DNA from: Oscillibacter valericigenes | Lineage (GTDB): Bacteria > Bacillota > Clostridia > Oscillospirales > Oscillospiraceae | Assembly: GCF_016902445.1 (NCBI RefSeq) | Contig: NZ_JACSNX010000027.1 | Span: 1 to 32,122, forward strand | Length of the DNA stretch: 32,122 nucleotides | Direction of reading: 5' to 3' | Shown here: in pieces, positions 23,039-31,430 of the stretch | Numbering within the stretch: position 1 is the first letter of the stretch | Layout of the letters: each line of letters starts with the position of its first letter | Position numbers and translations under genes: made by a program | Notes under the pieces: model-generated | What the model was told of the DNA's origin: nothing | Databases searched by the model: none | What the model saw: only the letters and a program-made list of their open reading frames with translations

Positions 23039-23954
23039 ACTGCTCCAGGCTGTCGGGATAGTCCCCCCGGGCGTGGAGCTTTTTCAGCTCCTCCGCCACG
23101 ATCTCCCGGTCCTCGTGATACGTCATGCCGAACCACTTGTCCGCAGAGTGGAGGACGGAGACCTCCAGCGCCCCCTGCTTCAGCTGATCCCCCACCATCA
23201 CCGGCAGCAGGCACTCCGCCTTGATGTTGTCCCCGGCCTCGGTGCGGAGGAAGTTCTCGAAGTAGTCCCGCAGGGCCGGGAAGATGCTGGGGGCAAAGCC
23301 CCAGAAGTTCATGGATACCACCGTCTCCGGGGACAGGTCCACATCCTCCGCCAAGTCCTTCAGAGAGCCGTCGGGATACAGCTGGATCTTCAGGGCCTCC
23401 CGGATGGCGCGGAGCCTGCCGTTCTCCACCCGGCACACGCCCCGGGACACCGTGCCGTGGAGGCTGGCCGTGTTTTTCAGGAGATACCCCACCATGGTGG
23501 CCTTCCCCTCCGCCGGCAGCTTCACCAGCTCCTGGTAGATGGTGCGGTAGGCGTCGATGCCGTAGTAGTCGTCGGCATTGATGACGCAGAAGGGCTCATG
23601 GACCACGTCCGCCGCGCACAGCAGGGCGTGGACCGTGCCGAAGGGCTTGGTCCGCTCCGCCGGGATCCGGTAAAAGTCCGGCACGGAGGAAAAGTCCTGA
23701 AAGGCGTAGGCCACCTCCACAGGCGTTCCGTCCAGCGCGGTCCGCTTTGCCAGATAGTCCCCGCACAGGCGGTGCATCATCGCCTCCATCTCCGGCTTGA
23801 TGATGAACACCACCTTGTTGAACCCCGCCCGGATGGCGTCATAAATGGAGTACTCCATCAGGATCTCGTTGTGGGGCCCGATACCGTCCACCTGCTTGCT
23901 GCCGCCGTAGCGGGACCCCAGGCCCGCCGCCATGATGACCAGTGAGATTTTCAT
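23037..23954 (-). CDS. Nucleotidyltransferase family protein (sugar-1-phosphate type)
   Basis: The protein has 305 residues. The ATG at 23954 follows AGGAGAG; the frame is open farther upstream, into the regulator region, with no site. The N-terminus MAAGLGSRYGGSKQ (8-21) is the nucleotide-binding G-x-G-x-R loop with the catalytic Lys of the NTP_transferase fold. FGTVHALL (105-112) and NADDYYG (126-132) are the base-recognition and metal-binding stretches. Members join an NTP to a sugar or alditol phosphate to give an NDP-sugar. The rest, including SRGVCRV and SMNFWGF, resembles an uncharacterised clostridial group, so the substrate is unknown. It stands alone with its own promoter. Confidence 0.85.
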   Translation of the reverse strand: MKISLVIMAAGLGSRYGGSKQVDGIGPHNEILMEYSIYDAIRAGFNKVVFIIKPEMEAMMHRLCGDYLAKRTALDGTPVEVAYAFQDFSSVPDFYRIPAERTKPFGTVHALLCAADVVHEPFCVINADDYYGIDAYRTIYQELVKLPAEGKATMVGYLLKNTASLHGTVSRGVCRVENGRLRAIREALKIQLYPDGSLKDLAEDVDLSPETVVSMNFWGFAPSIFPALRDYFENFLRTEAGDNIKAECLLPVMVGDQLKQGALEVSVLHSADKWFGMTYHEDREIVAEELKKLHARGDYPDSLEQ

Positions 23955-23976
23955 TCGATACTCTCCTAATGTTTTT

Positions 23977-24000
23977 AAAAATTTGCGCCCGACGGCGCAA
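23977..24000 (-). promoter_or_regulatory. Terminator-like hairpin in the nucleotidyltransferase leader
   Basis: On the minus strand TTGCGCC pairs with GGCGCAA around a GTCG tetraloop (23983-24000), followed by ATTTTT (23977-23982). It lies about 10 nt after the predicted start and before the ribosome site, so it could attenuate or stabilise the mRNA. Confidence 0.45.
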
Positions 24001-24017
24001 CCGTATCCGCTGCCTTT

Positions 24018-24046
24018 ACCATACCCTATTTGCCGGACTTTTGCAA
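24018..24046 (-). promoter_or_regulatory. Promoter for the nucleotidyltransferase gene
   Basis: On the minus strand: TTGCAA (24041-24046), 17-nt spacer, TATGGT (24018-24023). Its -35 lies 6 nt from the -35 of the divergent metal-uptake promoter. Confidence 0.6.
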
Positions 24047-24052
24047 CCGGTC

Positions 24053-24080
24053 TTGACTTTTTTCCGGCGGCGTTTATAAT
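24053..24080 (+). promoter_or_regulatory. Strong promoter of the Fur-family/metal ABC operon
   Basis: TTGACT (24053-24058), 16-nt spacer, TATAAT (24075-24080, consensus). The predicted start near 24087 falls inside the Fur-like box. Confidence 0.8.
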
Positions 24081-24081
24081 A

Positions 24082-24102
24082 TGAGAACGATAATCATTTT
24101 CA
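24082..24102 (+). promoter_or_regulatory. Fur-family operator (Fur/Zur-like box)
   Basis: A 21-nt imperfect palindrome, TGAGAACGAT-A-ATCATTTTCA, with 8 of 10 arm positions matching. Its core GATAATCATTTTC resembles the GATAATGATAATCATTATC Fur consensus. It covers the predicted transcription start, so a bound repressor would block the promoter. The gene just downstream encodes a Fur-family protein, which suggests metal-dependent autoregulation. Confidence 0.7.
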
Positions 24103-24119
24103 AATTGAGGAGGCATTGC

Positions 24120-24539
24120 ATGCCATACAGCACGAAACAGCATCAGGCCGTGCTCCGCTGCCTGGAGGCCCGGGGCGAAGCCGCCTGCACCGCCGCCGAG
24201 CTGGCAGAGGATCTGCGCCGGGAGGGCTGCCCGGTGGGCCTGGCCACCATCTACCGCCAGCTGGAAAAGCTGGAGGCCGCCGGGGCGGTCCACAAGGTGA
24301 ACACCGAGGACGGCGCCCTGTACCAGTACTGCGGCCACCAGTCCCAGGGCCACCGGGACTGCTTTCTTCTCAAGTGCGAGCGGTGCGGCCGCATCCGCCA
24401 TGTGGACTGCACCCAGCTCCAGGCCCTGTATGACCATCTGGAAAAGGCCCACCACTTCCGCATCGATCCCCGGGGGACCCTGTTCTCCGGCGTGTGCGAC
24501 GTCTGTGCCGGAGAGGAGGCGGACCATGGAGCCCAATGA
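24120..24539 (+). CDS. Fur-family metal-responsive repressor (Fur/Zur type)
   Basis: The protein has 139 residues. The ATG at 24120 has GAGGAGG 6 nt upstream; a GTG- or ATG-like start in the box region would lack one. The N-terminal winged helix has the typical VGLATIYRQLEKLEAAGAV (39-57). The C-terminal dimerisation half holds CERC (86-89) and CDVC (126-129), the structural zinc site, and HQSQGHRDCF (73-82), the regulatory metal-site region. Fur, Zur and PerR are hard to tell apart here; the ZnuCB-type transporter behind it and the lack of iron genes favour zinc. It overlaps the ATPase gene by 14 nt. Confidence 0.9.
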   Translation: MPYSTKQHQAVLRCLEARGEAACTAAELAEDLRREGCPVGLATIYRQLEKLEAAGAVHKVNTEDGALYQYCGHQSQGHRDCFLLKCERCGRIRHVDCTQLQALYDHLEKAHHFRIDPRGTLFSGVCDVCAGEEADHGAQ

Positions 24540-25239
24540 GCTGATCGTCTGCCGGGACGTGTCCCTGGGCTATGAGGGGCAGAGCGTCCTGACCCACCTG
24601 GACCTCACCATCCGGGCGGGAGACTACCTGTGCGTCGTGGGGGACAACGGCTCCGGCAAGTCCACCCTGCTGCGGGGCCTGCTGGGGCTGCTGACGCCCC
24701 AGAGCGGCGAGATCCTCCGGGCGCCGGAGCTGCGGCAGGGGGCCGTGGGGTACCTGCCCCAGCAGACCCGGGCCCAGCGGGACTTCCCAGCCACCGTGTA
24801 TGAGGTGGTGCTCTCCGGCTGCCTGAACCAGAAGGGGCTGCGGTTCTTCTACACCGCCGCCCAGAAGTCCGCGGCCCTGATGAACATGGGCAAGCTGGGG
24901 ATCCTGGAGCTGAAGGACGCCTGCTATCGGGACCTCTCCGGCGGGCAGCAGCAGCGGGTGCTGCTGGCCCGGGCATTGTGCGCCGCCAGGAGTCTGCTAA
25001 TCCTGGACGAGCCCATCACCGGCCTGGACCCCGCCGCCGCCCAGGATCTGTACAAGACCCTCTCCTATTTGAATCAGAAGGAGGGCATGGCGGTGGTGAT
25101 GGTGACCCACGATCTGAAGGCCGCCCTGCACAGCGCCCGGACGGTGCTGCACATCGGCCGCAGCAGCTTCTTCCTGGGCACGGTGGATGCCTATCTGGCC
25201 TCCCCCCAGGGGCGGCGGTTCCGGGAGGTGGAGGAATGA
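24526..25239 (+). CDS. Metal ABC transporter ATP-binding protein (ZnuC/MntB-type)
   Basis: The protein has 237 residues. The ATG at 24526 follows GAGAGGAGG and lies inside the end of the regulator gene. Walker A GDNGSGKST (39-47), Q-loop Gln near 79, signature LSGGQQQR (137-144), Walker B LLILDEP (157-163), D-loop GLDP (166-169) and the switch His195 are all present, so it should hydrolyse ATP. Its small size and close link to a ZnuB-like permease and a Fur-family repressor place it in the zinc/manganese uptake group. Stop and next start overlap as ATGA (25236-25239). Confidence 0.93.
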   Translation: MEPNELIVCRDVSLGYEGQSVLTHLDLTIRAGDYLCVVGDNGSGKSTLLRGLLGLLTPQSGEILRAPELRQGAVGYLPQQTRAQRDFPATVYEVVLSGCLNQKGLRFFYTAAQKSAALMNMGKLGILELKDACYRDLSGGQQQRVLLARALCAARSLLILDEPITGLDPAAAQDLYKTLSYLNQKEGMAVVMVTHDLKAALHSARTVLHIGRSSFFLGTVDAYLASPQGRRFREVEE

Positions 25240-26048
25240 GCCTGACCCTGATGCTGACCTATCCCTTCATGCAGCGGGCCCTGATCGCCGGGACGCTGGT
25301 GAGCCTCTGCGCCGCGCTGCTGGGAGTGTCCCTGGTCCTGAAGCGCTACTCCATGATCGGAGACGGCCTCTCCCATGTGTCCTTCGGGGCCCTGGCCATC
25401 GCTGTGGCCCTGGGATTCACGCCCCTGTACTTCTCCATCCCTGTGGTGATCCTGGCAGCGTTCTTTTTGCTGCGCCTTGCCACCAACCCCCGGTGGAACA
25501 GCGATGCGGCCATCGCCGTCATGAGCGCCTCGGCCCTGGCCATCGGCATCATCGTCATCTCCCGGACCACCGGCATGACCACGGATGTGGACAACTACAT
25601 GTTCGGCAGCGTCCTGGCCATGACCTGGGGGGATGTGGCCCTGTCTGCGGCCCTGTCCATTGCGGTGCTGGTGCTGTTCGTGCTGTTCTATCACAAGCTC
25701 TTCGCCGTGACCTTTGACGAGAGCTTCTCCCGGGCCACGGGGCTGCGGGTAGACTGGTACAACACCCTGCTGGCCATCCTCACGGCTCTGACCATCGTGG
25801 TGGGGATGCGGATGATGGGCGCCATGCTGATCTCCTCCCTGGTGATCTTCCCGGCGCTGACGGCCATGCGGCTGTTCAGGAGCTTCCGGGGCGTGGTGGT
25901 CTGTGCCGGCGTCACGTCGGTGTGCTGCTTCTGCGCGGGACTCATGGCCTCCTGGACGCTGTCCACGCCGGTGGGCGCCTCCGTGGTCATGGCGGATCTC
26001 CTCCTGTTTCTGCTCTCCTGTGGGGCCAGTTGGCTCCGCAGGCGCTGA
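25236..26048 (+). CDS. Metal ABC transporter permease (ZnuB/ABC-3 family)
   Basis: The protein has 270 residues with eight to nine TM helices. The ABC-3 family signature is clear: KRYSMIGDGLSHVSFGALA (about 35-53), DNYMFGSVLAMTW (about 118-130), and VVGMRMMGAMLISSLVIFPA (about 188-207), which includes the coupling-helix region. Members pass Zn, Mn or Fe across the membrane. The partner ATPase is directly upstream and coupled; no solute-binding protein gene is in the operon, so it must be elsewhere. A terminator follows at once. Confidence 0.93.
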   Translation: MSLTLMLTYPFMQRALIAGTLVSLCAALLGVSLVLKRYSMIGDGLSHVSFGALAIAVALGFTPLYFSIPVVILAAFFLLRLATNPRWNSDAAIAVMSASALAIGIIVISRTTGMTTDVDNYMFGSVLAMTWGDVALSAALSIAVLVLFVLFYHKLFAVTFDESFSRATGLRVDWYNTLLAILTALTIVVGMRMMGAMLISSLVIFPALTAMRLFRSFRGVVVCAGVTSVCCFCAGLMASWTLSTPVGASVVMADLLLFLLSCGASWLRRR

Positions 26049-26054
26049 ATCCGG

Positions 26055-26094
26055 GCCGGAGCTGCGGAAAAACCGCGGCTCCGGCGGATTTTTT
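26055..26094 (+). terminator. Intrinsic terminator after the metal ABC operon
   Basis: A 13-bp stem (26055-26067 with 26073-26085, one G-T pair), loop AAAAA, then T6 at 26089-26094. Confidence 0.9.
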
Positions 26095-26128
26095 GTACCA
26101 AATCAGGAAAGAATCTGCCAGAAAGGGC

Positions 26129-26157
26129 TTGCGCTTTCCCGATATCTGTGCTATGAT
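26129..26157 (+). promoter_or_regulatory. Promoter of the rimP-nusA-infB operon
   Basis: TTGCGC (26129-26134), 17-nt spacer, extended -10 TGCTATGAT (hexamer 26152-26157). The predicted start is near 26164, giving a leader of about 106 nt. Confidence 0.65.
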
Positions 26158-26184
26158 GCGTATGTTAGAAGAGTAAGGTATGTG

Positions 26185-26210
26185 GAGTGGGCTGCGGGTC
26201 CGCTCTTTTT
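26185..26210 (+). terminator. Attenuator-like terminator in the rimP leader
   Basis: GAGTGGGC (26185-26192) pairs with GTCCGCTC (26198-26205) with two wobble pairs around TGCGG, followed by T5 (26206-26210). It sits between promoter and rimP, so read-through must be allowed or regulated; NusA, encoded second in this operon, acts at such hairpins. Confidence 0.55.
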
Positions 26211-26269
26211 CTTGGCCTTTTTCGGCCAGGCAAATGCTGCTGAAGCTGTCAAAAGAAGGGAGTCCTCCC

Positions 26270-26731
26270 ATGAAAAAAATCACGGAACTGACCGCCGAAT
26301 TGGCCGCCCCCGCCATTGCGGAGCAGGGCTGCACCCTCTGGGACGTGGAGTATGTCAAGGAGGCCGGCACCTGGTATCTGCGCATCCTGCTGGACAAGGA
26401 GGGCGGCGTGGACATCCTGGACTGCGAGGAGATCTCCCGGAAGGTCAGCGACCTTCTGGACGAGGCCGACCCCATCGAAGGCAGCTACACCCTGGAGGTG
26501 GGCTCCGCAGGCGCCGAGCGGGTGCTGAAGCGCCCCTCCGACTTTCAGCGGTTCCTGGGCAGTCCTGTGCTGGTGAAGCTGTACCGGGCCCGGGAGGGCC
26601 GGAAGGAGTTTGCCGGCTATCTGAAGCGCTATGACGAGGCCAGCGGCGACGTCACCGTCACCGTTGGCGAGCAGGACCTGGTCTTCCCCAAGAAGGAGAC
26701 CGCCCTAGTCCGCCTGCGGGTGGAATTCTGA
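26270..26731 (+). CDS. rimP: Ribosome maturation factor RimP
   Basis: The protein has 153 residues, the normal length. ATG 26270 has AAGAAGGGAG about 7-9 nt upstream; the frame continues 30 codons farther up, but that part covers the leader hairpin and is not RimP-like. The N-terminal domain holds LWDVEYVKEAGTWYLRILLD, with the strand that includes the acidic D-V-E, then VDILDCEEISRKVSDLLD, and the family hallmark YTLEVGSAGAERVLKRPSDF (about 82-101; usually LEVSSPGLDRPL). The C-terminal half is the SH3-like domain. RimP helps 30S subunit maturation. The SAGAERV variation on the normally Pro-containing SPGLDR is slightly unusual. Confidence 0.95.
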   Translation: MKKITELTAELAAPAIAEQGCTLWDVEYVKEAGTWYLRILLDKEGGVDILDCEEISRKVSDLLDEADPIEGSYTLEVGSAGAERVLKRPSDFQRFLGSPVLVKLYRAREGRKEFAGYLKRYDEASGDVTVTVGEQDLVFPKKETALVRLRVEF

Positions 26732-26783
26732 GCCATCAGCCGTCCCCACAAGACGTATTTTATCAACAAGGAGAATCAGTCAC

Positions 26784-27977
26784 ATGAAAGGCAAAAAGCA
26801 GAAGGAGCCCGTAGGCTTCAATCCCGCGGAGATCTTCGCGGCACTGGCTCTGCTGGAGAAGGAGCGGGGCATCCCCCAGTCCTTCATGATGGAGAAGATC
26901 GTGCAGGCCCTGACCACCGCCTACAAGCGGGACCACGCGGACGTGGAGAACGTCATCGTGGATGTGGATGAGGAGCATCAGAACCTGAAGATGTTCGTCC
27001 AGAAGAACGTGGTGGAGGAAGAGGACTACGTGGACCCCGCCAACGAGATGCCCATCGAGGAGGCCAAGAAGCTCTCCGCCAAGTATGAGGTGGGCGACAT
27101 CGTGAATATCCCCGTGGACACGGTGGAGTTCGGCCGCATCGCCGCCGGCAACGGCAAGCAGGTCATCATCCAGGGCCTGCGGGAGGCCGAGCGGGGCATG
27201 GTGTACGACGAGTTCAACTCCAAGCAGCACGAGATCCTCACCGGTGTGGTGACCCGGATCGATCCCCGCAACGGCAACGTGTCCCTGCGGATCGGCACCG
27301 GCACCGACTCTACCGAGGCGCTGCTGATGGCCGGCGAGCAGGTCCCCGGCGAGGAGCTCACCGAGGGTATGCACGTGAAGGTCTACGTGGTGGAGGTCCG
27401 CCGGTCCACGAGAGGGCCCCAGGTGCTGATCTCCCGGACCCATCCGGGCCTGGTGAAGCGCCTGTTCGAGCTGGAGGTCCCCGAGATCTACGACGGCACC
27501 GTGGAGGTGAAGTCCATCGCCCGGGAGGCCGGCAGCCGCACCAAGATGGCGGTCTGGTCCAACGACGAGAACGTGGACCCCATCGGTGCCTGCGTGGGCC
27601 CCAAGGGCCAGCGGGTCGGCAGCATCGTGGAGGAGCTGCGGGGCGAGAAGATCGACATCGTGAAGTACAGCGAGGACCCCGCCCAGTTCATCGCCGCCGC
27701 CTTGGCGCCTGCCGACGTCATCGATGTGTGGATGGCGGACGAGGGCAAGGCCTGCCGCGTCATCGTGCCGGACGACCAGCTGTCCCTGGCCATCGGCAAG
27801 GAGGGCCAGAACGCCCGCCTGGCGGCCCGGCTCACCGGCTACAAGATCGACATCAAGCCCGAGAGCTATCACGACGAGGAAGAGCCCGCCGAGGATGCCG
27901 AGCCGGTCATTGCGGATGATGCGGACGAGGCCGTCTCCCCGGAGGAGACCGCAGCGGCCACCGCCGACGCGGAGTAA
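26784..27977 (+). CDS. nusA: Transcription termination/antitermination factor NusA
   Basis: The protein has 397 residues; AAGGAGA precedes the ATG. The N-terminal RNA polymerase-binding domain (about 10-130) has the typical EIFAALALLEKERGIPQS start; then S1 (about 140-205), KH1 (about 215-285, holding VGPKGQRV) and KH2 (about 290-355, with LAIGKEGQNARLAARLTG). The last 40 residues are an acidic Glu/Asp/Ala tail without the AR repeats of Proteobacteria, as is usual in Firmicutes. NusA binds RNA polymerase and nascent RNA and promotes pausing and hairpin termination. It follows rimP by 52 nt and is the second gene in the standard operon. Confidence 0.97.
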   Translation: MKGKKQKEPVGFNPAEIFAALALLEKERGIPQSFMMEKIVQALTTAYKRDHADVENVIVDVDEEHQNLKMFVQKNVVEEEDYVDPANEMPIEEAKKLSAKYEVGDIVNIPVDTVEFGRIAAGNGKQVIIQGLREAERGMVYDEFNSKQHEILTGVVTRIDPRNGNVSLRIGTGTDSTEALLMAGEQVPGEELTEGMHVKVYVVEVRRSTRGPQVLISRTHPGLVKRLFELEVPEIYDGTVEVKSIAREAGSRTKMAVWSNDENVDPIGACVGPKGQRVGSIVEELRGEKIDIVKYSEDPAQFIAAALAPADVIDVWMADEGKACRVIVPDDQLSLAIGKEGQNARLAARLTGYKIDIKPESYHDEEEPAEDAEPVIADDADEAVSPEETAAATADAE

Positions 27978-28007
27978 GATCAGTTTGTCAGAAAGGCGGC
28001 CTGTGAG

Positions 28008-28289
28008 ATGCCGAAAGTGAAAAAGATCCCCCAGCGGCAGTGCGTGGGCTGCCGGGAAATGAAAGACAAGAAGTCCCTTCTGCGGGTGGTCAAGGCCCCG
28101 GACGGGACCATCTCCCTGGACTTCGGCGGCAAGAAGCCCGGCCGGGGCGCCTATGTGTGCCACGACGTGGCCTGTCTGCAGAGGGCCCGAAAGACCCGGG
28201 CCCTGGAGCGGGCCTTTGAGACCGCCATCCCGCCGGAGGTCTATGACGCCATGGAGGCAGAACTGCGAGGTGCGGATGGACCGGCTTAA
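28008..28289 (+). CDS. rnpM: RNase P modulator RnpM (YlxR family)
   Basis: The protein has 93 residues. The YlxR signature is complete: CVGCREMKDKKSLLRVV (12-28) and the GRGAYVC loop (45-51) with a further Cys56. The two Cys pairs and basic surface suit RNA binding. The B. subtilis member was found to bind and modulate RNase P, hence the name. It lies 30 nt after nusA, and its end overlaps the ylxQ start by 14 nt, so the two are translated together. Confidence 0.93.
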   Translation: MPKVKKIPQRQCVGCREMKDKKSLLRVVKAPDGTISLDFGGKKPGRGAYVCHDVACLQRARKTRALERAFETAIPPEVYDAMEAELRGADGPA

Positions 28290-28914
28290 CATTTTATCCC
28301 TGCTGGGCCTCAGTCTGCGGGGCGGCCGCCTGGCGGTGGGAGAAGAGCCTGTGGAGGCCGTGGCCCGGGCCCGGGACGCCCGGGTGCTGCTGCTGGCCTC
28401 CGACGCCGCCGACGGCACCCGCCGCCGGTGCGAGCACTTCGCCGCCCACGGCGACTGCATGTGGCTCCAGATCCCCTTCACCAAGGCGGAGCTGGGCCGG
28501 GCCCTGGGCCGCACCTCCGTGGCCTTGGCCGCCGTGACGGACGTGGGCCTGGCCGCCGCCCTGCTGCACCGGCTGGCAGAGCTGGACCCGGAGCAGTACC
28601 GGGATGCAGCGGACCGGATGGACGTGAAGGCCCGCCGTGCCGCAGAGCGCCGGGCGGAGCAGGCCGCCCACGAGAAAAATCTCCGCCGGGGAAAGCGGCG
28701 GCCGAAGGTGCCGCCCGTCCAAAAGGCGGCTCCGCCGGCAGAAACGCCGCCGGAACAGCCCCCGAAGACATCCAGGTCCCGGGGCGCAAGACCATATCGA
28801 TCCCGTCCCCCCAGGGACGCCCGCCCCAAGCCGAAGGCACAGGCGCGGCCATACGCCAACAGCCGCCCGGTGAAAAAGGGCAAAGGCTCCTTCCGCAAAA
28901 AGAAGGAGGGCTGA
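28276..28914 (+). CDS. L7Ae/L30e-family ribosomal-type protein YlxQ with long basic tail
   Basis: The protein has 212 residues, twice the usual 100 or so. ATG 28276 was chosen (GAGG 5 nt upstream); an in-frame GTG at 28270 adds only two residues. Residues 1-105 are the L7Ae-like RNA-binding fold (ILSLLGLSLRGGRLAVGEEP, then RVLLLASDAA and LQIPFTKAELGRALGR). Residues 113-212 form a strongly basic Pro/Arg/Lys/Ala-rich extension ending in SFRKKKEG, probably disordered and RNA-binding. YlxQ is linked to K-turn RNA binding in Bacillus. The reading frame of the tail is clean, so the extension is real. Confidence 0.85.
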   Translation: MDRLNILSLLGLSLRGGRLAVGEEPVEAVARARDARVLLLASDAADGTRRRCEHFAAHGDCMWLQIPFTKAELGRALGRTSVALAAVTDVGLAAALLHRLAELDPEQYRDAADRMDVKARRAAERRAEQAAHEKNLRRGKRRPKVPPVQKAAPPAETPPEQPPKTSRSRGARPYRSRPPRDARPKPKAQARPYANSRPVKKGKGSFRKKKEG

Positions 28915-29001
28915 CGGCCCGCGCCGCCGCGGCGCGGTGCCGCGGCAGCCATCTGATAAAATTTCCCAGCCCTCGGGTTGGAGCAGAACGAGGTGTTTTG
29001 A

Positions 29002-31395
29002 TTGGGTATTGAAAAATACAGAGTCCATGAGGTGGCGAAGGATTTCGGCCTGCCCACCAAGACCATCACGGAGATCCTGACGAAATACGCCGAGACGCCC
29101 AAGAACCATATGCAGGCGCTGACGGATCAGGAGCTCTCTCTGATCTTTGAATATTTGACCCAGCACAATCAGGTCTCCAGCATCCAGACCATCTTCGCGG
29201 ATACCTACAAGGACGCCGCCAAGGAGGCCCCTGCCAAAAAGGCGGAGCCTGCCAAGTCCGCAGCGCCGGGGCAGGGCCAGGGCGGCAGCAAGCAGCCCGC
29301 CGCCAAGGTGCCGCAGAATGCCCAGGGCGGCAGGCAGCCTGCCCAGCAGCAGGCCGGCGCCCCTGCCGCGGCAAAGCCCGCAGCGCAGCAGCCGGTGTCC
29401 CGGGTGCCCCAGCGGAAGATCGTGGACACCCGCAAGGGCGGCGACGTGAACCTGGCCAAGTACGACGAACGGCTGGAGGACCTGGGCGGCGAGCGCGGCG
29501 CCCGCATGCAGCGGCAGCAGCGCAGCGGCAAGGAGAAGATCCGCACCAACAACCAGCGCCGGGGCGGCATGACCTTCTCCAACAAGCGCAAGCAGGATGA
29601 GGCGGAGCGGATGCGCCGGCTCCAGCTGGAGATCGCCAAGAAGGCCCCCGTCAAGGTGATGATCCCCGACGAGATCTCCGTGGGCGAGCTGGCCAGCCGC
29701 ATGAAGAAGACCGGCGCCGAGGTGGTCAAGTGCCTGATGAAAAACGGCGTCATGGCCTCCCTCAGCCAGATCATCGACTTCGACACCGCGGCCATCATCG
29801 CCGAGGAGATGGGCTGCAAGGTGGAGCATGAGGTCACCGTCACCATTGAGGAGCGGCTGATCGACGACCACGAGGATAAGCCGGAGGATCTGGTCCCCCG
29901 GGCTCCTGTGGTGGTGGTCATGGGCCACGTGGACCACGGCAAGACCTCCCTGCTGGACACCATCCGCCACACCTCCGTGGCGGCCGGCGAGGCCGGCGGC
30001 ATCACCCAGCACATCGGCGCCTATCAGGTGCAGGTGAACGGCAAGCCCATCACCTTCCTGGACACGCCGGGCCATGAGGCGTTCACCTCCATGCGTGCCC
30101 GGGGCGCCATGATCACGGACATCGCCATCCTGGTGGTGGCGGCGGACGACGGCATCATGCCCCAGACCGTGGAGTCCATCAACCACGCCAAGGCCGCCAA
30201 TATCCCCATCATCGTGGCCATCAACAAGATCGACAAGGAGAATGCCAACCCGGACCGGGTGCTCCAGCAGCTGACGGAGTACGGCCTGGTGCCCGAGGAC
30301 TGGGGCGGCGACACCATCTGCTGCAAGATCTCCGCCAAACAGAAGATCGGCATCGAGAATCTGCTGGAGATGGTGACCCTCACCGCCGAGATGGCGGAGC
30401 TGAAGGCCAACCCCAACCGGTCCGCCAAGGGCACCGTCATCGAGGCCCGGCTGGACAAGGGCCGCGGCCCTGTGGCCACCCTGTTGGTGCAGAACGGTAC
30501 GCTGAAGCAGGGCGACATCATCATCGCCGGCACCGCCGTGGGCCGCGTCCGCACCATGATGGACTTCAAGGGCACCCGCCTCACCGAGGCCGGCCCCTCC
30601 GTGCCCGTGGAAATCGCGGGCCTGTCCGAGGCTCCCGAGGCCGGCAGTCCCTTCTTTGCCGTGGCTGACGAGCGCATGGCCCGGGAGCTGGTGGAACAGC
30701 GGAAGGCCGAGGCCCGCGCCAAGGCTGCCGCTCCGGTGCAGAAGGTCTCCCTGGAGAATCTGTTCGACCAGATCCAGGCCGGCGAGCGCAAGGAGCTGGC
30801 CCTGATCGTCAAGGCCGACGTCCAGGGCAGCGTGGAGGCGGTGAAGGCCTCCCTGGAAAAGCTCAGCAACGACGAGGTGAGCGTCCGTGTCATCCACGGC
30901 GGCGTGGGTGCCATCAATGAGTCCGACGTCATGCTGGCCGCCTCCTCGGGCGCCATCATCGTGGGCTTCAACGTCCGGCCGGACGCCGCAGCCCGGGACG
31001 GCGCGGCGCGCCAGAACGTGGATATGCGGATGTACCGGGTCATCTACGACTGCATCGACGAGATCGAGGCGGCCATGAAGGGCATGCTGGCCCCCAAGTA
31101 CCGGGAAGTGGTGCTGGGCCACGCAGAGGTCCGCCAGACCTACAAGGTCTCCAGCGTGGGCACCGTGGCCGGCTGCTACGTCCAGGACGGCAAGATCGTC
31201 CGGGCCTGCTCCGTCCGGGTGGTCCGGGACGGCATCGTGATCCACGAGGGCTCTCTGGCCTCCCTGAAGCGGTTCAAGGACGACGCCCGGGAGGTGGCCG
31301 AGAACTACGAGTGCGGCCTGACCGTGGAGAAGTTCAACGACATCAAAGAGGGCGACATCATCGAGGCATTTACCATGGAGGAGATCCCTCGGTAA
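29002..31395 (+). CDS. infB: Translation initiation factor IF-2
   Basis: The protein has 797 residues. An in-frame TGA at 28999-29001 lies directly before the TTG at 29002, which has GAGG 8 nt upstream and starts at the conserved [12 protein letters not shown], so TTG is the start. Residues 5-55 are the first IF2_N domain; 70-215 is an Ala/Gln/Arg-rich linker; a second IF2_N domain lies at about 217-270. The GTPase domain has G1 GHVDHGKT (308-315), G3 DTPGHE (354-359) and G4 NKID (408-411), followed by the beta-barrel, IF2 and C-terminal fMet-tRNA-binding domains. IF-2 places initiator tRNA on the 30S subunit. A weak extended -10 (TGATAAAAT, 28954-28962) might give extra expression. Confidence 0.97.
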   Translation: MGIEKYRVHEVAKDFGLPTKTITEILTKYAETPKNHMQALTDQELSLIFEYLTQHNQVSSIQTIFADTYKDAAKEAPAKKAEPAKSAAPGQGQGGSKQPAAKVPQNAQGGRQPAQQQAGAPAAAKPAAQQPVSRVPQRKIVDTRKGGDVNLAKYDERLEDLGGERGARMQRQQRSGKEKIRTNNQRRGGMTFSNKRKQDEAERMRRLQLEIAKKAPVKVMIPDEISVGELASRMKKTGAEVVKCLMKNGVMASLSQIIDFDTAAIIAEEMGCKVEHEVTVTIEERLIDDHEDKPEDLVPRAPVVVVMGHVDHGKTSLLDTIRHTSVAAGEAGGITQHIGAYQVQVNGKPITFLDTPGHEAFTSMRARGAMITDIAILVVAADDGIMPQTVESINHAKAANIPIIVAINKIDKENANPDRVLQQLTEYGLVPEDWGGDTICCKISAKQKIGIENLLEMVTLTAEMAELKANPNRSAKGTVIEARLDKGRGPVATLLVQNGTLKQGDIIIAGTAVGRVRTMMDFKGTRLTEAGPSVPVEIAGLSEAPEAGSPFFAVADERMARELVEQRKAEARAKAAAPVQKVSLENLFDQIQAGERKELALIVKADVQGSVEAVKASLEKLSNDEVSVRVIHGGVGAINESDVMLAASSGAIIVGFNVRPDAAARDGAARQNVDMRMYRVIYDCIDEIEAAMKGMLAPKYREVVLGHAEVRQTYKVSSVGTVAGCYVQDGKIVRACSVRVVRDGIVIHEGSLASLKRFKDDAREVAENYECGLTVEKFNDIKEGDIIEAFTMEEIPR

Positions 31396-31430
31396 GGTCG
31401 CTGCGAGACAATTTCATTTCTGCGCACAAT

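Noticed and set aside
28294..31245. Long minus-strand open frame opposite ylxQ and infB
   Set aside because: His/Gly/Leu/Asp-rich low-complexity product with no start site. The plus strand encodes unmistakable IF-2.
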